A stretch of 64,000 bases of DNA from Ignavibacteria bacterium (GCA_025612245.1 JAAXKQ010000003.1:364977-428976); one strand, 5' to 3'. Numbered from the stretch's first letter, positions 43,056 to 53,333 are shown. The notes: a model not told the origin generated them from the sequence alone. Translations and numbers: made by a program.

Positions 43056-43250
43056 TTAATCTTTTACTTCGACTTCTTCAATGCTTATTAAATGAGAAAC
43101 CTTGTTTAACATGCCTCTTATCTGAGGAGTATCGTTATGGACAACTGTATAATTAGGTCTGCCTAATCCAAGGGCTTCAATTGTCAGTTTCTGCTTTTTA
43201 TTTCTGTCGATCACACTTTTGGTTTGGGTAATTTTTAACTTTTTAGGCAT
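43056..43250 (-). CDS. rpmD: 50S ribosomal protein L30
   Basis: This 64-residue protein has the family pattern KITQTKSVIDRNKKQKLTIEAL followed by LGRPNYTVVHNDTPQIRGML. It lies between rpsE and rplO. Confidence 0.95.
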   Translation of the reverse strand: MPKKLKITQTKSVIDRNKKQKLTIEALGLGRPNYTVVHNDTPQIRGMLNKVSHLISIEEVEVKD

Positions 43251-43267
43251 TGCAAATCTCGTCTCTC

Positions 43268-43774
43268 TTAGGATTTAAATAATTCTTGTGTTGTTATTCC
43301 TCTTTTTGAAGCCATTGTTCTGGCATCTGTCAGCTCAAGCAGACCGTTCAGTGTCGCTTTAACCAGGTTGTGAGGATTACTGGAGCCCAGAGATTTAGTA
43401 AGAATATCCTGAACACCTGCTGATTCCAGGACAGCACGAACGCCGCCGCCAGCAATAAGACCTGTTCCCGGAGAAGCTGGTTTCAATAAAACCTTACCGG
43501 CCCCATACTTGCCGAGGATTTCGTGAGGAACAGTGCCTTTTACGATGGACACCCTATAGACGTTTTTCTTCGCGTCGTCAATTCCCTTGGAAATAGCATC
43601 TGTCACTTCATTTGCTTTTCCCAATCCTACCCCTACATGTCCCTGTCCGTCACCTACGACCACAATCGCATTAAAGCTGAACCTTCTACCGCCTTTAACA
43701 ACCTTGGCGACTCGGTTTATATAAACAACTTTTTCTTTGAGACCTTCAATTTCACTTACTTTTAAGTTCTTCAA
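43268..43774 (-). CDS. rpsE: 30S ribosomal protein S5
   Basis: This 168-residue decoding-accuracy protein has [40 protein letters not shown] and the C-terminal [20 protein letters not shown]. It starts with TTG at 43774, with GGAGA six bases upstream. A tRNA-Gln gene lies 44 bases before it, between it and rplR. Confidence 0.97.
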   Translation of the reverse strand: MKNLKVSEIEGLKEKVVYINRVAKVVKGGRRFSFNAIVVVGDGQGHVGVGLGKANEVTDAISKGIDDAKKNVYRVSIVKGTVPHEILGKYGAGKVLLKPASPGTGLIAGGGVRAVLESAGVQDILTKSLGSSNPHNLVKATLNGLLELTDARTMASKRGITTQELFKS

Positions 43775-43818
43775 TTTATTCTCCGTTTACTCATTGCTCA
43801 ATTTAATTTCTGGTTTCC

Positions 43819-43892
43819 TGGCTGCCGGGAGAGGATTCGAACCTCTACAGACGCCTCCAAAGGGCGTTGTCCTGCCATTAGACGACCCGGCA
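43819..43892 (-). tRNA. tRNA-Gln(UUG)
   Basis: The minus strand folds into a complete cloverleaf of 74 bases with CCA encoded. The acceptor stem is TGCCGGG/CCCGGCA, the D arm contains AATGGCA, and the anticodon stem is ACGCC/GGCGT around CTTTGGA (anticodon TTG). The T arm is AGAGG-TTCGAAT-CCTCT, and the discriminator base is G, as expected for Gln. It starts seven bases after the rplR stop and ends 44 bases before rpsE, so it lies inside the spc ribosomal cluster on the coding strand and must be cut from that transcript or have its own promoter within rplR. Confidence 0.95.
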
Positions 43893-43899
43893 ACTTTCA

Positions 43900-44265
43900 T
43901 TAAAATTTTAAGCCGCCTTCTCTTGCACCATCTGCAACAGCTTTTATTCTTCCGTGATAACGGTAGCCGTTACGGTCGAAGACAACAGATGTAATATTGT
44001 TTTCCAGAGCCTTCTTAGCAGCAATTTTTCCTACGACCTTGCTCATTCCAACTTTACCCTTAACGCTCTTAAGCTCTTCTAAGGCGTCTTTTGACTTGCT
44101 TGATGCCGATACGAGCGTGCGCCCTGTAACATCATCAATCAACTGCACATAAACCTGCGTAAGGCTTCTTGTGATTGTCATTCTGGGTCTTTCGGCAGTA
44201 CCAGAAATATGTTTTCTAATTTTAATTTTAGAACGATATCTTGAATTTTTTTCTTTTGAACTCAT
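43900..44265 (-). CDS. rplR: 50S ribosomal protein L18
   Basis: This 5S rRNA-binding protein of 121 residues has RYRSKIKIRKHISGTAERPRM, VYVQLIDDVTGRTLVSASS and FDRNGYRYHGRIKAVADGAREGGLKF. A tRNA gene follows its stop by seven bases. Confidence 0.97.
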   Translation of the reverse strand: MSSKEKNSRYRSKIKIRKHISGTAERPRMTITRSLTQVYVQLIDDVTGRTLVSASSKSKDALEELKSVKGKVGMSKVVGKIAAKKALENNITSVVFDRNGYRYHGRIKAVADGAREGGLKF

Positions 44266-44283
44266 TTTTCAGAATCTCCAATT

Positions 44284-44826
44284 CTACTTACCGGCAGTTT
44301 TGCCTGCTTTTCTTACAATTACTTCGTCAGAGTACTTAATTCCCTTACCTTTGTAAGGTTCTGGTTTTTTGAAGGACCTAATTTTAGCTGCGACCAGACC
44401 TACTAATTCTTTATCTATTCCGCTGATTTTAACCTGTGTTGGTGATGTTACCTCAAGAGTAATCTCGGCCGGCGGCATGAAATATATCGGATGTGAATAT
44501 CCGAGGTTCATAAGGAGATTTTTCCCCTTTAATTCCGCCCTGTAACCAACGCCAACTATATCTAAAGTTTTAGTATATCCTTCCTGAACTCCGGTAACCA
44601 TATTCTGTATCAGAGATCTAGTTAATCCGTGTAAAGCTCTGTTTTCCTTACTGTCATCAGGTCTAGTGACTAAAACCTCATCCGTATTAGCTTCAATTTT
44701 CATGCTTGGATGAAAGGTCTTAACTAATTCACCTTTCTGGCCTTTTACTTTAAGAGTATTACCTGTTACGTTAACAGTTACTCCTTTTAATGATACGGGC
44801 TTTTTACCTATACGTGACACTGTCAA
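44284..44826 (-). CDS. rplF: 50S ribosomal protein L6
   Basis: This 180-residue protein near the factor-binding centre has SRIGKKPVSLKGVTVNV at the start. The family signature is PEPYKGKGIKYSDEVIVRKAGKTAGK at the end, shown here with the KGKGI motif. Confidence 0.97.
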   Translation of the reverse strand: MTVSRIGKKPVSLKGVTVNVTGNTLKVKGQKGELVKTFHPSMKIEANTDEVLVTRPDDSKENRALHGLTRSLIQNMVTGVQEGYTKTLDIVGVGYRAELKGKNLLMNLGYSHPIYFMPPAEITLEVTSPTQVKISGIDKELVGLVAAKIRSFKKPEPYKGKGIKYSDEVIVRKAGKTAGK

Positions 44827-44841
44827 ACTCCATACAATAAA

Positions 44842-45237
44842 TTACCAAATATGGCAGAGTACTTCCCCGCCAACTGCTTCCTTTTTAGCCTGTTTTTCCG
44901 TCATTAATCCTTTTGAAGTAGATATGACAGCAATACCAAGTCCATTTAACACTTTAGGCAGATTATCTTTTCCGGCATATATTCTTAAGCCTGGTGTGCT
45001 TACTCTCTTTAATCCTGAGATTGAAGGAGAGCCCTGAATATATTTAAGCTGAAGCTTCAGAAAGTTCTGCTTGTTGTCTTCAATTACTTCGTAACCTGTT
45101 ATAAAGCTTTCATTTTTAAGAATTTCAGTTAAACTCCTCTTCATTGCTGAAGAAGGTATTTCAACAAATTTCTTTTTTGCTTTTACAGCATTCCGAATTC
45201 TTGTTAAAAAATCTGCAATAGGATCCGTAACTGGCAT
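44842..45237 (-). CDS. rpsH: 30S ribosomal protein S8
   Basis: This 131-residue central-domain protein starts [21 protein letters not shown] and ends with [20 protein letters not shown] plus VLCHIW, the diagnostic C-terminus. S8 is a translational repressor of the spc operon in E. coli. Confidence 0.98.
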   Translation of the reverse strand: MPVTDPIADFLTRIRNAVKAKKKFVEIPSSAMKRSLTEILKNESFITGYEVIEDNKQNFLKLQLKYIQGSPSISGLKRVSTPGLRIYAGKDNLPKVLNGLGIAVISTSKGLMTEKQAKKEAVGGEVLCHIW

Positions 45238-45255
45238 TTAATATTCTCCTAAATA

Positions 45256-45525
45256 TTACCAACTTGACTTTTTAATTCCAGGAATTTCGCCGCGAAGAGC
45301 CATTTCTCTAAAGACCAAACGGGAAACTCCGAACTTTCTATAAACACCTCTTGCTCTTCCGGTCATCAAACACCTGTTGTGAAGCCTGATAGGGTTTGCG
45401 TTTTTTGGAAGTGCCTGTAAAGCATCATAATTTCCGCTTTCTTTCAATTCCTGTCTGATTTTCTTGTACTTATCAACCATTTTTTGTCTTTTAGCTTCAC
45501 GAGCCAGCAACGATTTTCTAGCCAT
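45256..45525 (-). CDS. rpsN: 30S ribosomal protein S14 (long, zinc-free form)
   Basis: The 89-residue protein is the long C- form: [19 protein letters not shown] keeps a single Cys and lacks the CxxC pairs. It ends PGIKKSSW, typical of S14. Confidence 0.97.
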   Translation of the reverse strand: MARKSLLAREAKRQKMVDKYKKIRQELKESGNYDALQALPKNANPIRLHNRCLMTGRARGVYRKFGVSRLVFREMALRGEIPGIKKSSW

Positions 45526-45538
45526 CTAAAATTCCTTT

Positions 45539-46207
45539 TTACGATTGTTTAATTTCTTTTTTTCTAAATGGAACACCAAAAGCAGTTAAAAGTTCATATG
45601 CTTCATTGTCTGTCTTGGCGCTTGTTACAAACGTAATGTCCATACCTAAAATTTTTGTAACCTTATCGGTGTTAATTTCAGGAAATATGATCTGTTCCTT
45701 AATACCAAGAGTATAGTTCCCGCGGCCATCGAATGACTTGTCGGGGATACCTCTGAAATCTCTAACGCGTGGTAAAGCTATTGAAATAAGACGGTCCAAA
45801 AATTCATACATCCTTTCACGTCTTAAAGTTACCATAACGCCAATCTTCACGCCTTCACGCAGCTTGAAGTTAGAGATGGATTTCTTGGCTTTTCTAACGC
45901 TTGCCTTCTGACCCGTGATGGTCTCCAGGTCCCTTGTAGCTTCATCAAGGTTCTTAGGATCCTGAACGGCAGAGCCTACACCCATGTTAATAACGATTTT
46001 CTGGAGCTTTGGTATCTGCATTACGCTCTTGTAAGAGAATCTCTTCTGCAATTCAGGACCAATCTCTTTTTTATATTTTTCAGCCAACCTGGGTGTAACT
46101 TTTTCCTCTTTAGCAGGAGCCTCAGCTACGGCAGTATCCTTGCCGGCTTTTGCCCTGGGTTGTTCTTTTTTCGTTGTTTCAGTTTTCTGTGATTTCTTTT
46201 CAGCCAT
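45539..46207 (-). CDS. rplE: 50S ribosomal protein L5 with N-terminal extension
   Basis: This 5S rRNA-binding protein has the core starting [18 protein letters not shown] and including [38 protein letters not shown], and [15 protein letters not shown]. About 40 Lys/Ala/Glu/Thr-rich residues precede the usual start. ATG at 46207 (MAEKKSQ) is chosen over TTG 46219, though both have imperfect ribosome binding site spacing. Confidence 0.96.
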   Translation of the reverse strand: MAEKKSQKTETTKKEQPRAKAGKDTAVAEAPAKEEKVTPRLAEKYKKEIGPELQKRFSYKSVMQIPKLQKIVINMGVGSAVQDPKNLDEATRDLETITGQKASVRKAKKSISNFKLREGVKIGVMVTLRRERMYEFLDRLISIALPRVRDFRGIPDKSFDGRGNYTLGIKEQIIFPEINTDKVTKILGMDITFVTSAKTDNEAYELLTAFGVPFRKKEIKQS

Positions 46208-46237
46208 AGTAATAATCAAACCTCTATAAATAAAGTA

Positions 46238-46564
46238 TTATGAAAGCATTTCACCACTGTGTCTGCTAACTCTTATTCTTTTCTGTTTTCCAGTTTTTTC
46301 ATCAATAATTATCTGTTTGCCAACTCTAGCCGGTTTATTTGCCTTCGGATCCATAATCATAACGTTTGAAGCATTGATTGGAGCTTCCTTCTCAACAATG
46401 CCTCCCTGAGGATTTCTCTGATTTGGTTTAGTGTGTCTTTTTCTGAGATTAACACCCTCAATAATAACTCTATTCAGTTTTGGAAATACTTTCAGGACTT
46501 TACCGGTTTTACCTTTTGAGTTGCCTGAAACTACCACTACATTATCATTTTTATGTATTTTCAT
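46238..46564 (-). CDS. rplX: 50S ribosomal protein L24
   Basis: This assembly-initiating protein of 108 residues has the KOW motif [20 protein letters not shown] and [21 protein letters not shown]. It lies between rplN and rplE. Confidence 0.97.
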   Translation of the reverse strand: MKIHKNDNVVVVSGNSKGKTGKVLKVFPKLNRVIIEGVNLRKRHTKPNQRNPQGGIVEKEAPINASNVMIMDPKANKPARVGKQIIIDEKTGKQKRIRVSRHSGEMLS

Positions 46565-46578
46565 TTTGAAATCCTGCT

Positions 46579-46947
46579 TTATAACACTTCTGGGGCTAAA
46601 GAAATAATTTTCATGAACTTCTTGTCTCTTAACTCTCTTGCAACGGGGCCGAAGATACGGGTTCCCTTGGGTTCATTCTGATTGTTAATCAGTACGGCAG
46701 CATTTTCATCAAACCTGATATAACTTCCGTCCTTACGTCTAACTTCCTTAGTAGTACGGACGACTACTGCTCTTGAAACCTCACCCTTTTTTACGGTTCC
46801 GCCTGGTATTGCTGTCTTTACGCTGACAACAATTGTATCTCCAACGCTTGCATATCTCCTGCTGCTTCCCCCAAGTACTCTGATGCACCTTACTTTTTTT
46901 GCGCCCGAGTTGTCAGCAACTACTAGATTTGTTTCTTCCTGAACCAT
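46579..46947 (-). CDS. rplN: 50S ribosomal protein L14
   Basis: This 122-residue protein has [40 protein letters not shown]-type strands ([13 protein letters not shown]) and [20 protein letters not shown]. It is the first gene of the spc cluster; 57 bases separate it from rpsQ. Confidence 0.98.
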   Translation of the reverse strand: MVQEETNLVVADNSGAKKVRCIRVLGGSSRRYASVGDTIVVSVKTAIPGGTVKKGEVSRAVVVRTTKEVRRKDGSYIRFDENAAVLINNQNEPKGTRIFGPVARELRDKKFMKIISLAPEVL

Positions 46948-47004
46948 TTTGGTATTCTCCCTAAAACTTTCCCGTCAAGCCGGGATTTTTATAAATCTCA
47001 ACTT

Positions 47005-47262
47005 TTACTTAGCTTTTTCAATAACTTCAACTAATCGCCATTTTTTCCGTAAGCTAAGAGGCCTTGTTTCCATAATTTTGACAAGATCACCAACTCCGCA
47101 TTCATTCTTTTCGTCATGAGCCATTAGTTTTGTAGTTTTCTTGAAGTACTTCTTATAAAGGCTGTGTGCGACTTTGCGCTCTATAGCAACAATAATGCTT
47201 TTTTCCATTTTATTGCTGACTACATAACCAATTCTCGTTTTTCTTAATGGCCGTTGTTCCAT
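47005..47262 (-). CDS. rpsQ: 30S ribosomal protein S17
   Basis: This 85-residue OB-fold protein starts [23 protein letters not shown] and has [21 protein letters not shown], the family signature. It ends the S10 cluster. Confidence 0.97.
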   Translation of the reverse strand: MEQRPLRKTRIGYVVSNKMEKSIIVAIERKVAHSLYKKYFKKTTKLMAHDEKNECGVGDLVKIMETRPLSLRKKWRLVEVIEKAK

Positions 47263-47282
47263 AATTTTACAGCTCTCACTCC

Positions 47283-47510
47283 CTATTTATTTTCTTTCTG
47301 AACTTGTTGGCTATTTAATTCTCTCTGACGCAGAACTGTCTGCATTTTAGCAATATCTTTACGGATAAGCTTCAGCTTTGCTGTATTAGTAAGCTGCTTC
47401 AAAGCGTGCGAGAAATTTAAGTCCAGAAGGTCTTTTCTGTCTTCCTGGATTTTCTTTTTTATATCATCAGAAGTCATTTCTCTGATTTCATGAATTTTCA
47501 TCTTTATCAA
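47283..47510 (-). CDS. rpmC: 50S ribosomal protein L29
   Basis: This 75-residue two-helix protein has [18 protein letters not shown] and [19 protein letters not shown]. The start may be the second Met (MKIHE), two codons in. Confidence 0.95.
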   Translation of the reverse strand: MIKMKIHEIREMTSDDIKKKIQEDRKDLLDLNFSHALKQLTNTAKLKLIRKDIAKMQTVLRQRELNSQQVQKENK

Positions 47511-47516
47511 CCTTAA

Positions 47517-47936
47517 TTATTGTTCAAAATCAGGTCTGGTTACGACTTTAGTTTTAATTGGCAGCTTATGTGAAGCTATCTTCAGGGCTTCAACTGCCAG
47601 TTCTTTCGGCACGCCGGCTACTTCAAATAACACTCTGCCCGGCTTTATAACTGCTACCCAGAATTCAGGAGCACCTTTACCTTTACCCATTCTTGTTTCA
47701 AGTGGCTTTTTAGTAACAGGCTTATCCGGGAAAATTCTGATCCAAACCTTACCATCCCTTTTCATTTTTCTGGAGATGGCAACTCGGCACGCTTCAATCT
47801 GGCGGCTGGTGATCCAGGCTGGTTCTAAAGACTTCAGGCCAAAATCTCCGAAAGAAACCGCACTGCCGCGGAAAGCCTTTCCGGTCATTCTTCCGCGCTG
47901 CGTCTTTCTATATTTAACTCTCTTCGGCATTAACAT
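47517..47936 (-). CDS. rplP: 50S ribosomal protein L16
   Basis: This 139-residue protein near the peptidyl transferase centre starts [20 protein letters not shown]. It includes [20 protein letters not shown] and [22 protein letters not shown]. The family usually begins at MLMPKR, so the start is secure. Confidence 0.98.
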   Translation of the reverse strand: MLMPKRVKYRKTQRGRMTGKAFRGSAVSFGDFGLKSLEPAWITSRQIEACRVAISRKMKRDGKVWIRIFPDKPVTKKPLETRMGKGKGAPEFWVAVIKPGRVLFEVAGVPKELAVEALKIASHKLPIKTKVVTRPDFEQ

Positions 47937-47956
47937 AATAAAAAATCTCCTAAGAA

Positions 47957-48598
47957 TTACTCTGTTGCTCGTTTACCAAGAATTTCTCCACGGCAGATCC
48001 ATACCTTTATACCGATAGAACCATAGATGGTCTGAGCGGTAGCCGTTGCATAGTCTATGTCGGCTCTTAAGGTATGCAATGGAATCCTTCCTTCTTTGTA
48101 TTGTTCGGTTCTGGCCATTTCAGCACCGCCTAATCTGCCGGCGCACATGATTCTGATGCCTTCAGCACCCATTCTCATAGCTGAGGTAATGGCACCCTTC
48201 ATAGCGCGTCTGAAAGAAATTCTTCCTTCCAGCTGGGAAGCAATATTATCAGCTACCAGAAAAGCATCTAATTCAGGTCTTTTAATTTCTGTGATCTGTA
48301 CTTTTACTTCTTTATCTGTAATCTGCTTTAATTCTTGCTCAAGTTGGGCAATTTCTTTCCCGCTTTTACCTATAACCACGCCTGGTCTGGAAGTAAAAAT
48401 TGTTAAGATTATGTTCTTAGAGGTTCTGTCAATTATTAACCTGGCAATACCTGCTTTTTTTAATCTCTTCCTGACGTACTGCCTTAACTGGGTATCTTCA
48501 ACCAACTTGCCGGCATAACTCTTACTTTCGTACCAGTTGGATTCCCAACCTCTTATGATCCCTAATCTAAAGCCAATGGGGTTTGTTTTTTGTCCCAA
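47957..48598 (-). CDS. rpsC: 30S ribosomal protein S3
   Basis: This 213-residue mRNA-entry protein has [20 protein letters not shown], the KH domain core [20 protein letters not shown] and the C-terminal [18 protein letters not shown]. The C-terminal tail is short compared with that of E. coli S3. Confidence 0.98.
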   Translation of the reverse strand: MGQKTNPIGFRLGIIRGWESNWYESKSYAGKLVEDTQLRQYVRKRLKKAGIARLIIDRTSKNIILTIFTSRPGVVIGKSGKEIAQLEQELKQITDKEVKVQITEIKRPELDAFLVADNIASQLEGRISFRRAMKGAITSAMRMGAEGIRIMCAGRLGGAEMARTEQYKEGRIPLHTLRADIDYATATAQTIYGSIGIKVWICRGEILGKRATE

Positions 48599-48612
48599 AA
48601 GTCCTCCAAAAA

Positions 48613-48957
48613 TTACTCTTTAGTAGCAACTACTATTGTTAAATGATTTGATCTCTTTTTCATTCTATAAGCTCTGCCCATTGGAGCAGGTAAAATCCTC
48701 TTCAATGCAGGGCCCTGATTCACATAAGCTTCCTTAATGAATACATCTGCCTGATCAATTTTTGCCTCTTCATTCTTGTTGAAGAGATTTGCAATTGCTG
48801 ATCTTAAAACCTTCTCTGCATCCTTGGATGCATGTTTAGGATGGAAATGCAGGACTTCCATAGCCTTAGTGACAGAAACGCCACGAATCAGGTCAATAAC
48901 CAGACGCATCTTTCTGGGAGATGAATTTATATATTTGTGTGTAGCTTTAGCTTCCAT
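48613..48957 (-). CDS. rplV: 50S ribosomal protein L22
   Basis: This exit-tunnel protein of 114 residues has [19 protein letters not shown] and the loop end [20 protein letters not shown]. The loop shows no obvious macrolide-resistance insertion. Confidence 0.97.
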   Translation of the reverse strand: MEAKATHKYINSSPRKMRLVIDLIRGVSVTKAMEVLHFHPKHASKDAEKVLRSAIANLFNKNEEAKIDQADVFIKEAYVNQGPALKRILPAPMGRAYRMKKRSNHLTIVVATKE

Positions 48958-48984
48958 ACTAGCTGAACCTCGACTCTTAAAAAA

Positions 48985-49272
48985 TTATTTTACTTTTGAC
49001 GTTTTTTCGGCTTTTGTTCCAGGATGTCCCCTAAAGATTCTTGTAGGAGCAAATTCACCTAACTTATGCCCCACCATATTTTCTGAAATGTAAACCGGAA
49101 TCATTTTGTTTCCATTGTGAACAGCTACCGTGTGCCCAACGAAATCAGGAGATATTGTGCTGGCTCTTGACCAGGTCTTTACAATTTTCTTCTGGTTGTT
49201 CTCATTCATCTGAGTAATTTTGTTGAGCAACTTAGCGCTGATAAAGGGTCCTTTTTTAACTGATCTTGGCAT
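48985..49272 (-). CDS. rpsS: 30S ribosomal protein S19
   Basis: The 95-residue protein starts [19 protein letters not shown] at ATG 49272. The frame is open to 49422, but those 50 residues overlap rplB and do not fit. It has [22 protein letters not shown] and [12 protein letters not shown]. Confidence 0.97.
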   Translation of the reverse strand: MPRSVKKGPFISAKLLNKITQMNENNQKKIVKTWSRASTISPDFVGHTVAVHNGNKMIPVYISENMVGHKLGEFAPTRIFRGHPGTKAEKTSKVK

Positions 49273-49279
49273 TATTAAC

Positions 49280-50104
49280 TCACTTACGACGTTTAATAAT
49301 AAATTTATTTGATGGATTTTTCTTCTTTCTGGTCTTGTAACCCTTTGCAGGTGTTCCCCAGGGGCTAACCGGATGTCCGCCGCCGGAAGTCTTACCTTCA
49401 CCACCACCCATTGGATGGTCAACCGGGTTCATTGCAACGCCACGAACATGTGAACGCTTGCCTAACCATCTTGATCTGCCTGCCTTTCCAAGGCTAAGAT
49501 TTTCGTGCTCTGAATTACCAACTACTCCATAAGTAGCCATGCATTCAGTACTGAGAAGTCTTACTTCTCCGGATGGCATTCTGAGCTGTGCATATTTGCC
49601 TTCCTTGGCAACCAGCTGAAGCGAGCAACCTGCGCTGCGGCCTAACTGTCCGCCTTTGCCAGGCTTAAGTTCAACGTTGTGAACAAAACTTCCAAGCGGC
49701 ATTTCCTTTAATTTAAGAGCATTGCCTACTTTAATTTCACTTCCGGCACCTGAGGTTACTTTATCTCCAACTTTCAGGCCGTCAGGGGCGAGAATATATC
49801 TTTTTTCGCCGTCAGCATAGTGAAGCAGGGCTATTCTGCATGTACGGTTCGGATCGTATTCGATTGAGAATACCTTGGATTCAATACCGTGCTTATCGCG
49901 CTTAAAATCGATAACTCTGTATTTTCTTTTATGTCCGCCGCCAATATGTCTGGCAGTAACTCTACCTTGGTTATTCCTTCCCCCGGATTTCCTGAGGGCT
50001 GACACCAGAGTCTTCTCAGGTGTCGTCTTTGTTATTTCCTCGAACGAGGCGTACGACATAAATCTCGTACCCGGGGTCATAGGTTTTAATTTTCTGATTG
50101 CCAT
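49280..50104 (-). CDS. rplB: 50S ribosomal protein L2
   Basis: This 274-residue primary 23S-binding protein has the N-terminal [39 protein letters not shown], and the catalytic-region [20 protein letters not shown] with its conserved His. Confidence 0.98.
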   Translation of the reverse strand: MAIRKLKPMTPGTRFMSYASFEEITKTTPEKTLVSALRKSGGRNNQGRVTARHIGGGHKRKYRVIDFKRDKHGIESKVFSIEYDPNRTCRIALLHYADGEKRYILAPDGLKVGDKVTSGAGSEIKVGNALKLKEMPLGSFVHNVELKPGKGGQLGRSAGCSLQLVAKEGKYAQLRMPSGEVRLLSTECMATYGVVGNSEHENLSLGKAGRSRWLGKRSHVRGVAMNPVDHPMGGGEGKTSGGGHPVSPWGTPAKGYKTRKKKNPSNKFIIKRRK

Positions 50105-50132
50105 TAAATGCTACTCCAGTTCAAAAATCCGT

Positions 50133-50429
50133 TTACTGTACTTGTTCAAATAGGTCTATTTTCTGACCTTCTTTTAATGTAACTATCGCTTTCTTAAAGC
50201 GTGAGGTCTTTCCTGAAAATCTGCCGCTTTTCCTGAATTGGGTTTTCATCTTGCCTTCGTACCTGATAGTATTCACGTCTTCAACTTTGACATTGAATTT
50301 TTCTTCAATGGCCTTTGCGATGCTGATCTTATTGGCATGAATATCTACAACAAACCCGTATTTATTCAGTCCTTCATTTAAGTTATTCATCTTTTCGGTC
50401 AGGAGTGGTTTATATAATACTTCCCGCAT
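50133..50429 (-). CDS. rplW: 50S ribosomal protein L23
   Basis: This 98-residue exit-site protein docks trigger factor and SRP. It has LYKPLLTEKMNNLNEGLNKY, KISIAKAIEEKFNVKVEDVN and KRAIVTL-like FKKAIVTLKEGQKIDLFE. Confidence 0.95.
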   Translation of the reverse strand: MREVLYKPLLTEKMNNLNEGLNKYGFVVDIHANKISIAKAIEEKFNVKVEDVNTIRYEGKMKTQFRKSGRFSGKTSRFKKAIVTLKEGQKIDLFEQVQ

Positions 50430-50441
50430 CTCTTAGTTACC

Positions 50442-51077
50442 TTATAAATTTTTATCAAAAGTTTGTTCAATTAATTTTACGGCACTCTTCTGAAGAATAA
50501 TCATCTGGTTGTTAAGCAGGTCATATGTAGAAGCCGTATTTGCTTCCATAATGTTTAACTTCTGAATATTTCTTCCGGAAATAAAAACATTCTTGTTGTT
50601 TTTATCGTAAAGGACGAGTGTCCTTTTGCCGTTCAATTTGAAAGCAGATAAGATCGCATTAAATTCTTTTGTTTTAGGAGCATCAAATCCAAAGTCTTCA
50701 ACAACAATTATCTGTTCACCCTTGGCTTTAAGTGCAAGAGCGCTTTTTCTGGCCAGTTTGCTGACTTTTTTATTGACAGACTCCTTATACTCAATGGGTT
50801 TGGGTCCAAATACTGTACCGCCGCCAACCCAGAGAGGTGAACGTGTTGTACCGGCTCTTGCGCCGCCGCGTCCTTTTTGTCTCCACGGCTTTTTTCCGCC
50901 GCCCGAGACTTCACTGCGTTCCTTGGATTTATGCGTGCCCTGACGTTTGTTCGTCATCTGAGCTTTTACTGCCAAATAGATTGCATGCTGATTCGGCTCA
51001 ATATTAAAGATGCCGTCGTTCAGATCTATCTGCTCGCCGCTTTTTGTGCCATCTATTTTATAAACATCTAATGTCAT
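50442..51077 (-). CDS. rplD: 50S ribosomal protein L4
   Basis: This 211-residue tunnel protein has NQHAIYLAVKAQMTNKRQGT, the loop SGGGKKPWRQKGRGGARAGT and GGGTVFGPKP. In E. coli L4 represses the S10 operon. Confidence 0.98.
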   Translation of the reverse strand: MTLDVYKIDGTKSGEQIDLNDGIFNIEPNQHAIYLAVKAQMTNKRQGTHKSKERSEVSGGGKKPWRQKGRGGARAGTTRSPLWVGGGTVFGPKPIEYKESVNKKVSKLARKSALALKAKGEQIIVVEDFGFDAPKTKEFNAILSAFKLNGKRTLVLYDKNNKNVFISGRNIQKLNIMEANTASTYDLLNNQMIILQKSAVKLIEQTFDKNL

Positions 51078-51125
51078 TTTTCAAACCAAATTGATTCTTA
51101 GAATTTCCGGGTTTGACCGGAACAA

Positions 51126-51746
51126 TTACTTATTGATTTCAACGATTGAGTTAATGGCGCCAGGAACAGCACCCTTTACCATAATTATATTCTTTTCAGG
51201 AATAATTTTAACGATTTTAAGGTTTTGTACTGTTACTTGTTCAAATCCGGTACGTCCGGCCATCCTCTGACCCTTAAATACTCTTGAAGGGTAAGAACTT
51301 GCGCCAATTGATCCGGGAGCTCTAAGTCTGTCTGACTGGCCGTGTGTTGTACCACCAACGCCGCCGAAACCATGCCTTCTCATTACGCCCTGGAAGCCTT
51401 TTCCTTTTGAGCGGCCAGTAACCTTTACAGAATCTCCCTGAGTGAAAATTTCAACTCCAACACTGTCGCCAACCTTGTAATCGGCTACATTAAAATTTCT
51501 AAATTCTTTAACAATCTGGGCCGGAGTTAAATTTTGTTTTTTGTACTGTCCTAAAACAGGTTTGCTGACTCTATTTTCCTTGCGTGTCCCAAAGCCAAAC
51601 TGTAAAGCTTCATAACCATTCTTCTCGATGGTCATTACATTCAGCACAGGGCAAGGTCCAGCATTTATAATTGTCACAGGAACAAGCTGACCGTCATCAG
51701 TAAAGATATTACTCATTCCTATTTTTTTACCAATCAATCCAGGCAT
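51126..51746 (-). CDS. rplC: 50S ribosomal protein L3
   Basis: This 206-residue protein starts MPGLIGKKIGMSNIFTDDGQ and has GRSKGKGFQGVMRRHGFGG, THGQSDRLRAPGSIGA and GQRMAGRTGFEQVTVQNL. Confidence 0.98.
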   Translation of the reverse strand: MPGLIGKKIGMSNIFTDDGQLVPVTIINAGPCPVLNVMTIEKNGYEALQFGFGTRKENRVSKPVLGQYKKQNLTPAQIVKEFRNFNVADYKVGDSVGVEIFTQGDSVKVTGRSKGKGFQGVMRRHGFGGVGGTTHGQSDRLRAPGSIGASSYPSRVFKGQRMAGRTGFEQVTVQNLKIVKIIPEKNIIMVKGAVPGAINSIVEINK

Positions 51747-51756
51747 TTTAGTATCC

Positions 51757-52065
51757 TTATAACTTTATCTCGATATCGACACCCGCCGGAATTTCCAATT
51801 TGCTTAAAGAATCGACGGTTTTATTATTTGAGTTATGAATATCTATAATTCTTTTATGTGCTCTTATTTCAAACTGTTCTCTTGATTTTTTATCGACGTG
51901 CGGTGAACGAAGAACAGTAAAGATAGTCTTTTTTGTAGGAAGCGGAATAGGGCCGCTTACTACTGCACCAGTACTCTTTACAGTCTTTATGATCTTCTCT
52001 GTCGACTTATCAATGAGAATATGATCATATGATTTTAACTTTATTCTAATCTTTTGACCAGGCAC
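51757..52065 (-). CDS. rpsJ: 30S ribosomal protein S10
   Basis: The 102-residue protein (also NusE) starts at GTG 52065, seven bases after AGGAG; the frame extension to 52083 contains that site and is rejected. It has [38 protein letters not shown] and the [17 protein letters not shown] signature. Confidence 0.97.
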   Translation of the reverse strand: MPGQKIRIKLKSYDHILIDKSTEKIIKTVKSTGAVVSGPIPLPTKKTIFTVLRSPHVDKKSREQFEIRAHKRIIDIHNSNNKTVDSLSKLEIPAGVDIEIKL

Positions 52066-52085
52066 TTTAACACTCCTATGCAATT

Positions 52086-52117
52086 AGCCCTAAGGAGAAT
52101 AAATTCTCCCTAGGGCT
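52086..52117 (-). promoter_or_regulatory. Strong hairpin between tuf and rpsJ
   Basis: AGCCCTA-x-GGAGAA pairs with TTCTCC-x-TAGGGCT around a four-base TAAA loop, a 13-pair stem with one mismatch. It starts eight bases after the tuf stop and ends about 20 bases before rpsJ. There is no T-run on the minus strand, so an RNA processing, stabilising or Rho-dependent junction is more likely than an intrinsic stop. Confidence 0.6.
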
Positions 52118-52124
52118 GGATAAT

Positions 52125-53333
52125 TTATTCATAAATTTTAGTTACAACACCGGCACCAACGGTTCTGCCGCCTTCGCGGATAGCGAAACGCAGACCTTCT
52201 TCCATAGCGATTTCTGTAATCAGATCAACTTTCAGTTTTACGTTATCACCAGGCATAACCATTTCTGTTCCTTCCGGCAGGTGTGCAACACCAGTTACGT
52301 CTGTGGTTCTGAAATAGAACTGAGGCCTGTAGCCATTGAAGAACGGGGTATGACGCCCACCTTCTTCTTTTGAGAGGATGTAAACTGAACCTTCAAATAC
52401 CTTATGAGGAGTAATTGAACCGGTTTTTGCTAAAACCATTCCTCTTTCGATCTCTTTCTTGTCAACGCCTCTTAACAGGATACCAGCGTTATCTCCAGCC
52501 ATAGCTGAATCGAGTTCCTTACGGAACATTTCGATACCAGTAACAACTGTCTTCTTGTGTACGCCAAGACCGATAAGTTCAACTTCTTCCTGTATCTTAA
52601 CCTGTCCGCGTTCTACCCTACCGGTAGCAACTGTACCACGGCCGGTAATTGAGAAAACGTCTTCAACAGGCATCAAAAACGGCTTGTCTACATTTCTTTC
52701 AGGAACTGGGATGTATGCGTCAACAGCGTCCATGAGCTCCCAGATGCAGTTTAATCTTTCATCTGTAACAGGAACTGAATCGTTGCTTGCAGCATCAAGA
52801 GCCTGAAGAGCTGAACCCTTAATGATTGGAATTTCATCTCCGGGGAATTCATACTGATTCAGAAGGTCGCGAAGTTCAACTTCAACGAGCTCGATCAGTT
52901 CAGGATCGTCAACCATATCAACTTTATTCATGAAGACAACTATTCTAGGAACACCTACCTGGCGTGCTAAAAGGATATGCTCTCTTGTCTGAGGCATAGG
53001 GCCATCTGTAGCAGCAACAACCAGTATAGCGCCGTCCATCTGAGCAGCACCGGTGATCATGTTCTTAACATAGTCAGCGTGTCCAGGGCAGTCTACGTGT
53101 GCGTAGTGTCTGTTAGCTGTTGAATATTCTACGTGAGCTGTAGCAATTGTAATACCTCTTTCTCTTTCTTCAGGGGCATTGTCAATTGAATCAAATGTTC
53201 TCTTAGCAGATAAACCTTTCTTGCTGAGCGCCATTGTAATAGCGGCTGTTAATGTGGTTTTACCATGATCAACGTGACCAATTGTACCGACGTTAACGTG
53301 AGGTTTACTCCTATCAAATTTTTCTTTGGCCAT
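52125..53333 (-). CDS. tuf: Elongation factor Tu
   Basis: The 402-residue GTPase that delivers aminoacyl-tRNA has [15 protein letters not shown] (G1), [32 protein letters not shown] (G3) and NKVDM (G4). Domains 2 and 3 are complete and end VVTKIYE. A five-to-six residue surplus over E. coli EF-Tu lies in the G domain. The gene follows fusA, as in many bacteria. Confidence 0.98.
   Translation of the reverse strand: MAKEKFDRSKPHVNVGTIGHVDHGKTTLTAAITMALSKKGLSAKRTFDSIDNAPEERERGITIATAHVEYSTANRHYAHVDCPGHADYVKNMITGAAQMDGAILVVAATDGPMPQTREHILLARQVGVPRIVVFMNKVDMVDDPELIELVEVELRDLLNQYEFPGDEIPIIKGSALQALDAASNDSVPVTDERLNCIWELMDAVDAYIPVPERNVDKPFLMPVEDVFSITGRGTVATGRVERGQVKIQEEVELIGLGVHKKTVVTGIEMFRKELDSAMAGDNAGILLRGVDKKEIERGMVLAKTGSITPHKVFEGSVYILSKEEGGRHTPFFNGYRPQFYFRTTDVTGVAHLPEGTEMVMPGDNVKLKVDLITEIAMEEGLRFAIREGGRTVGAGVVTKIYE

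Noticed and set aside
49273..49422. 50-residue extension of ribosomal protein S19
   Set aside because: It overlaps the end of rplB in another frame; the family begins at [10 protein letters not shown].
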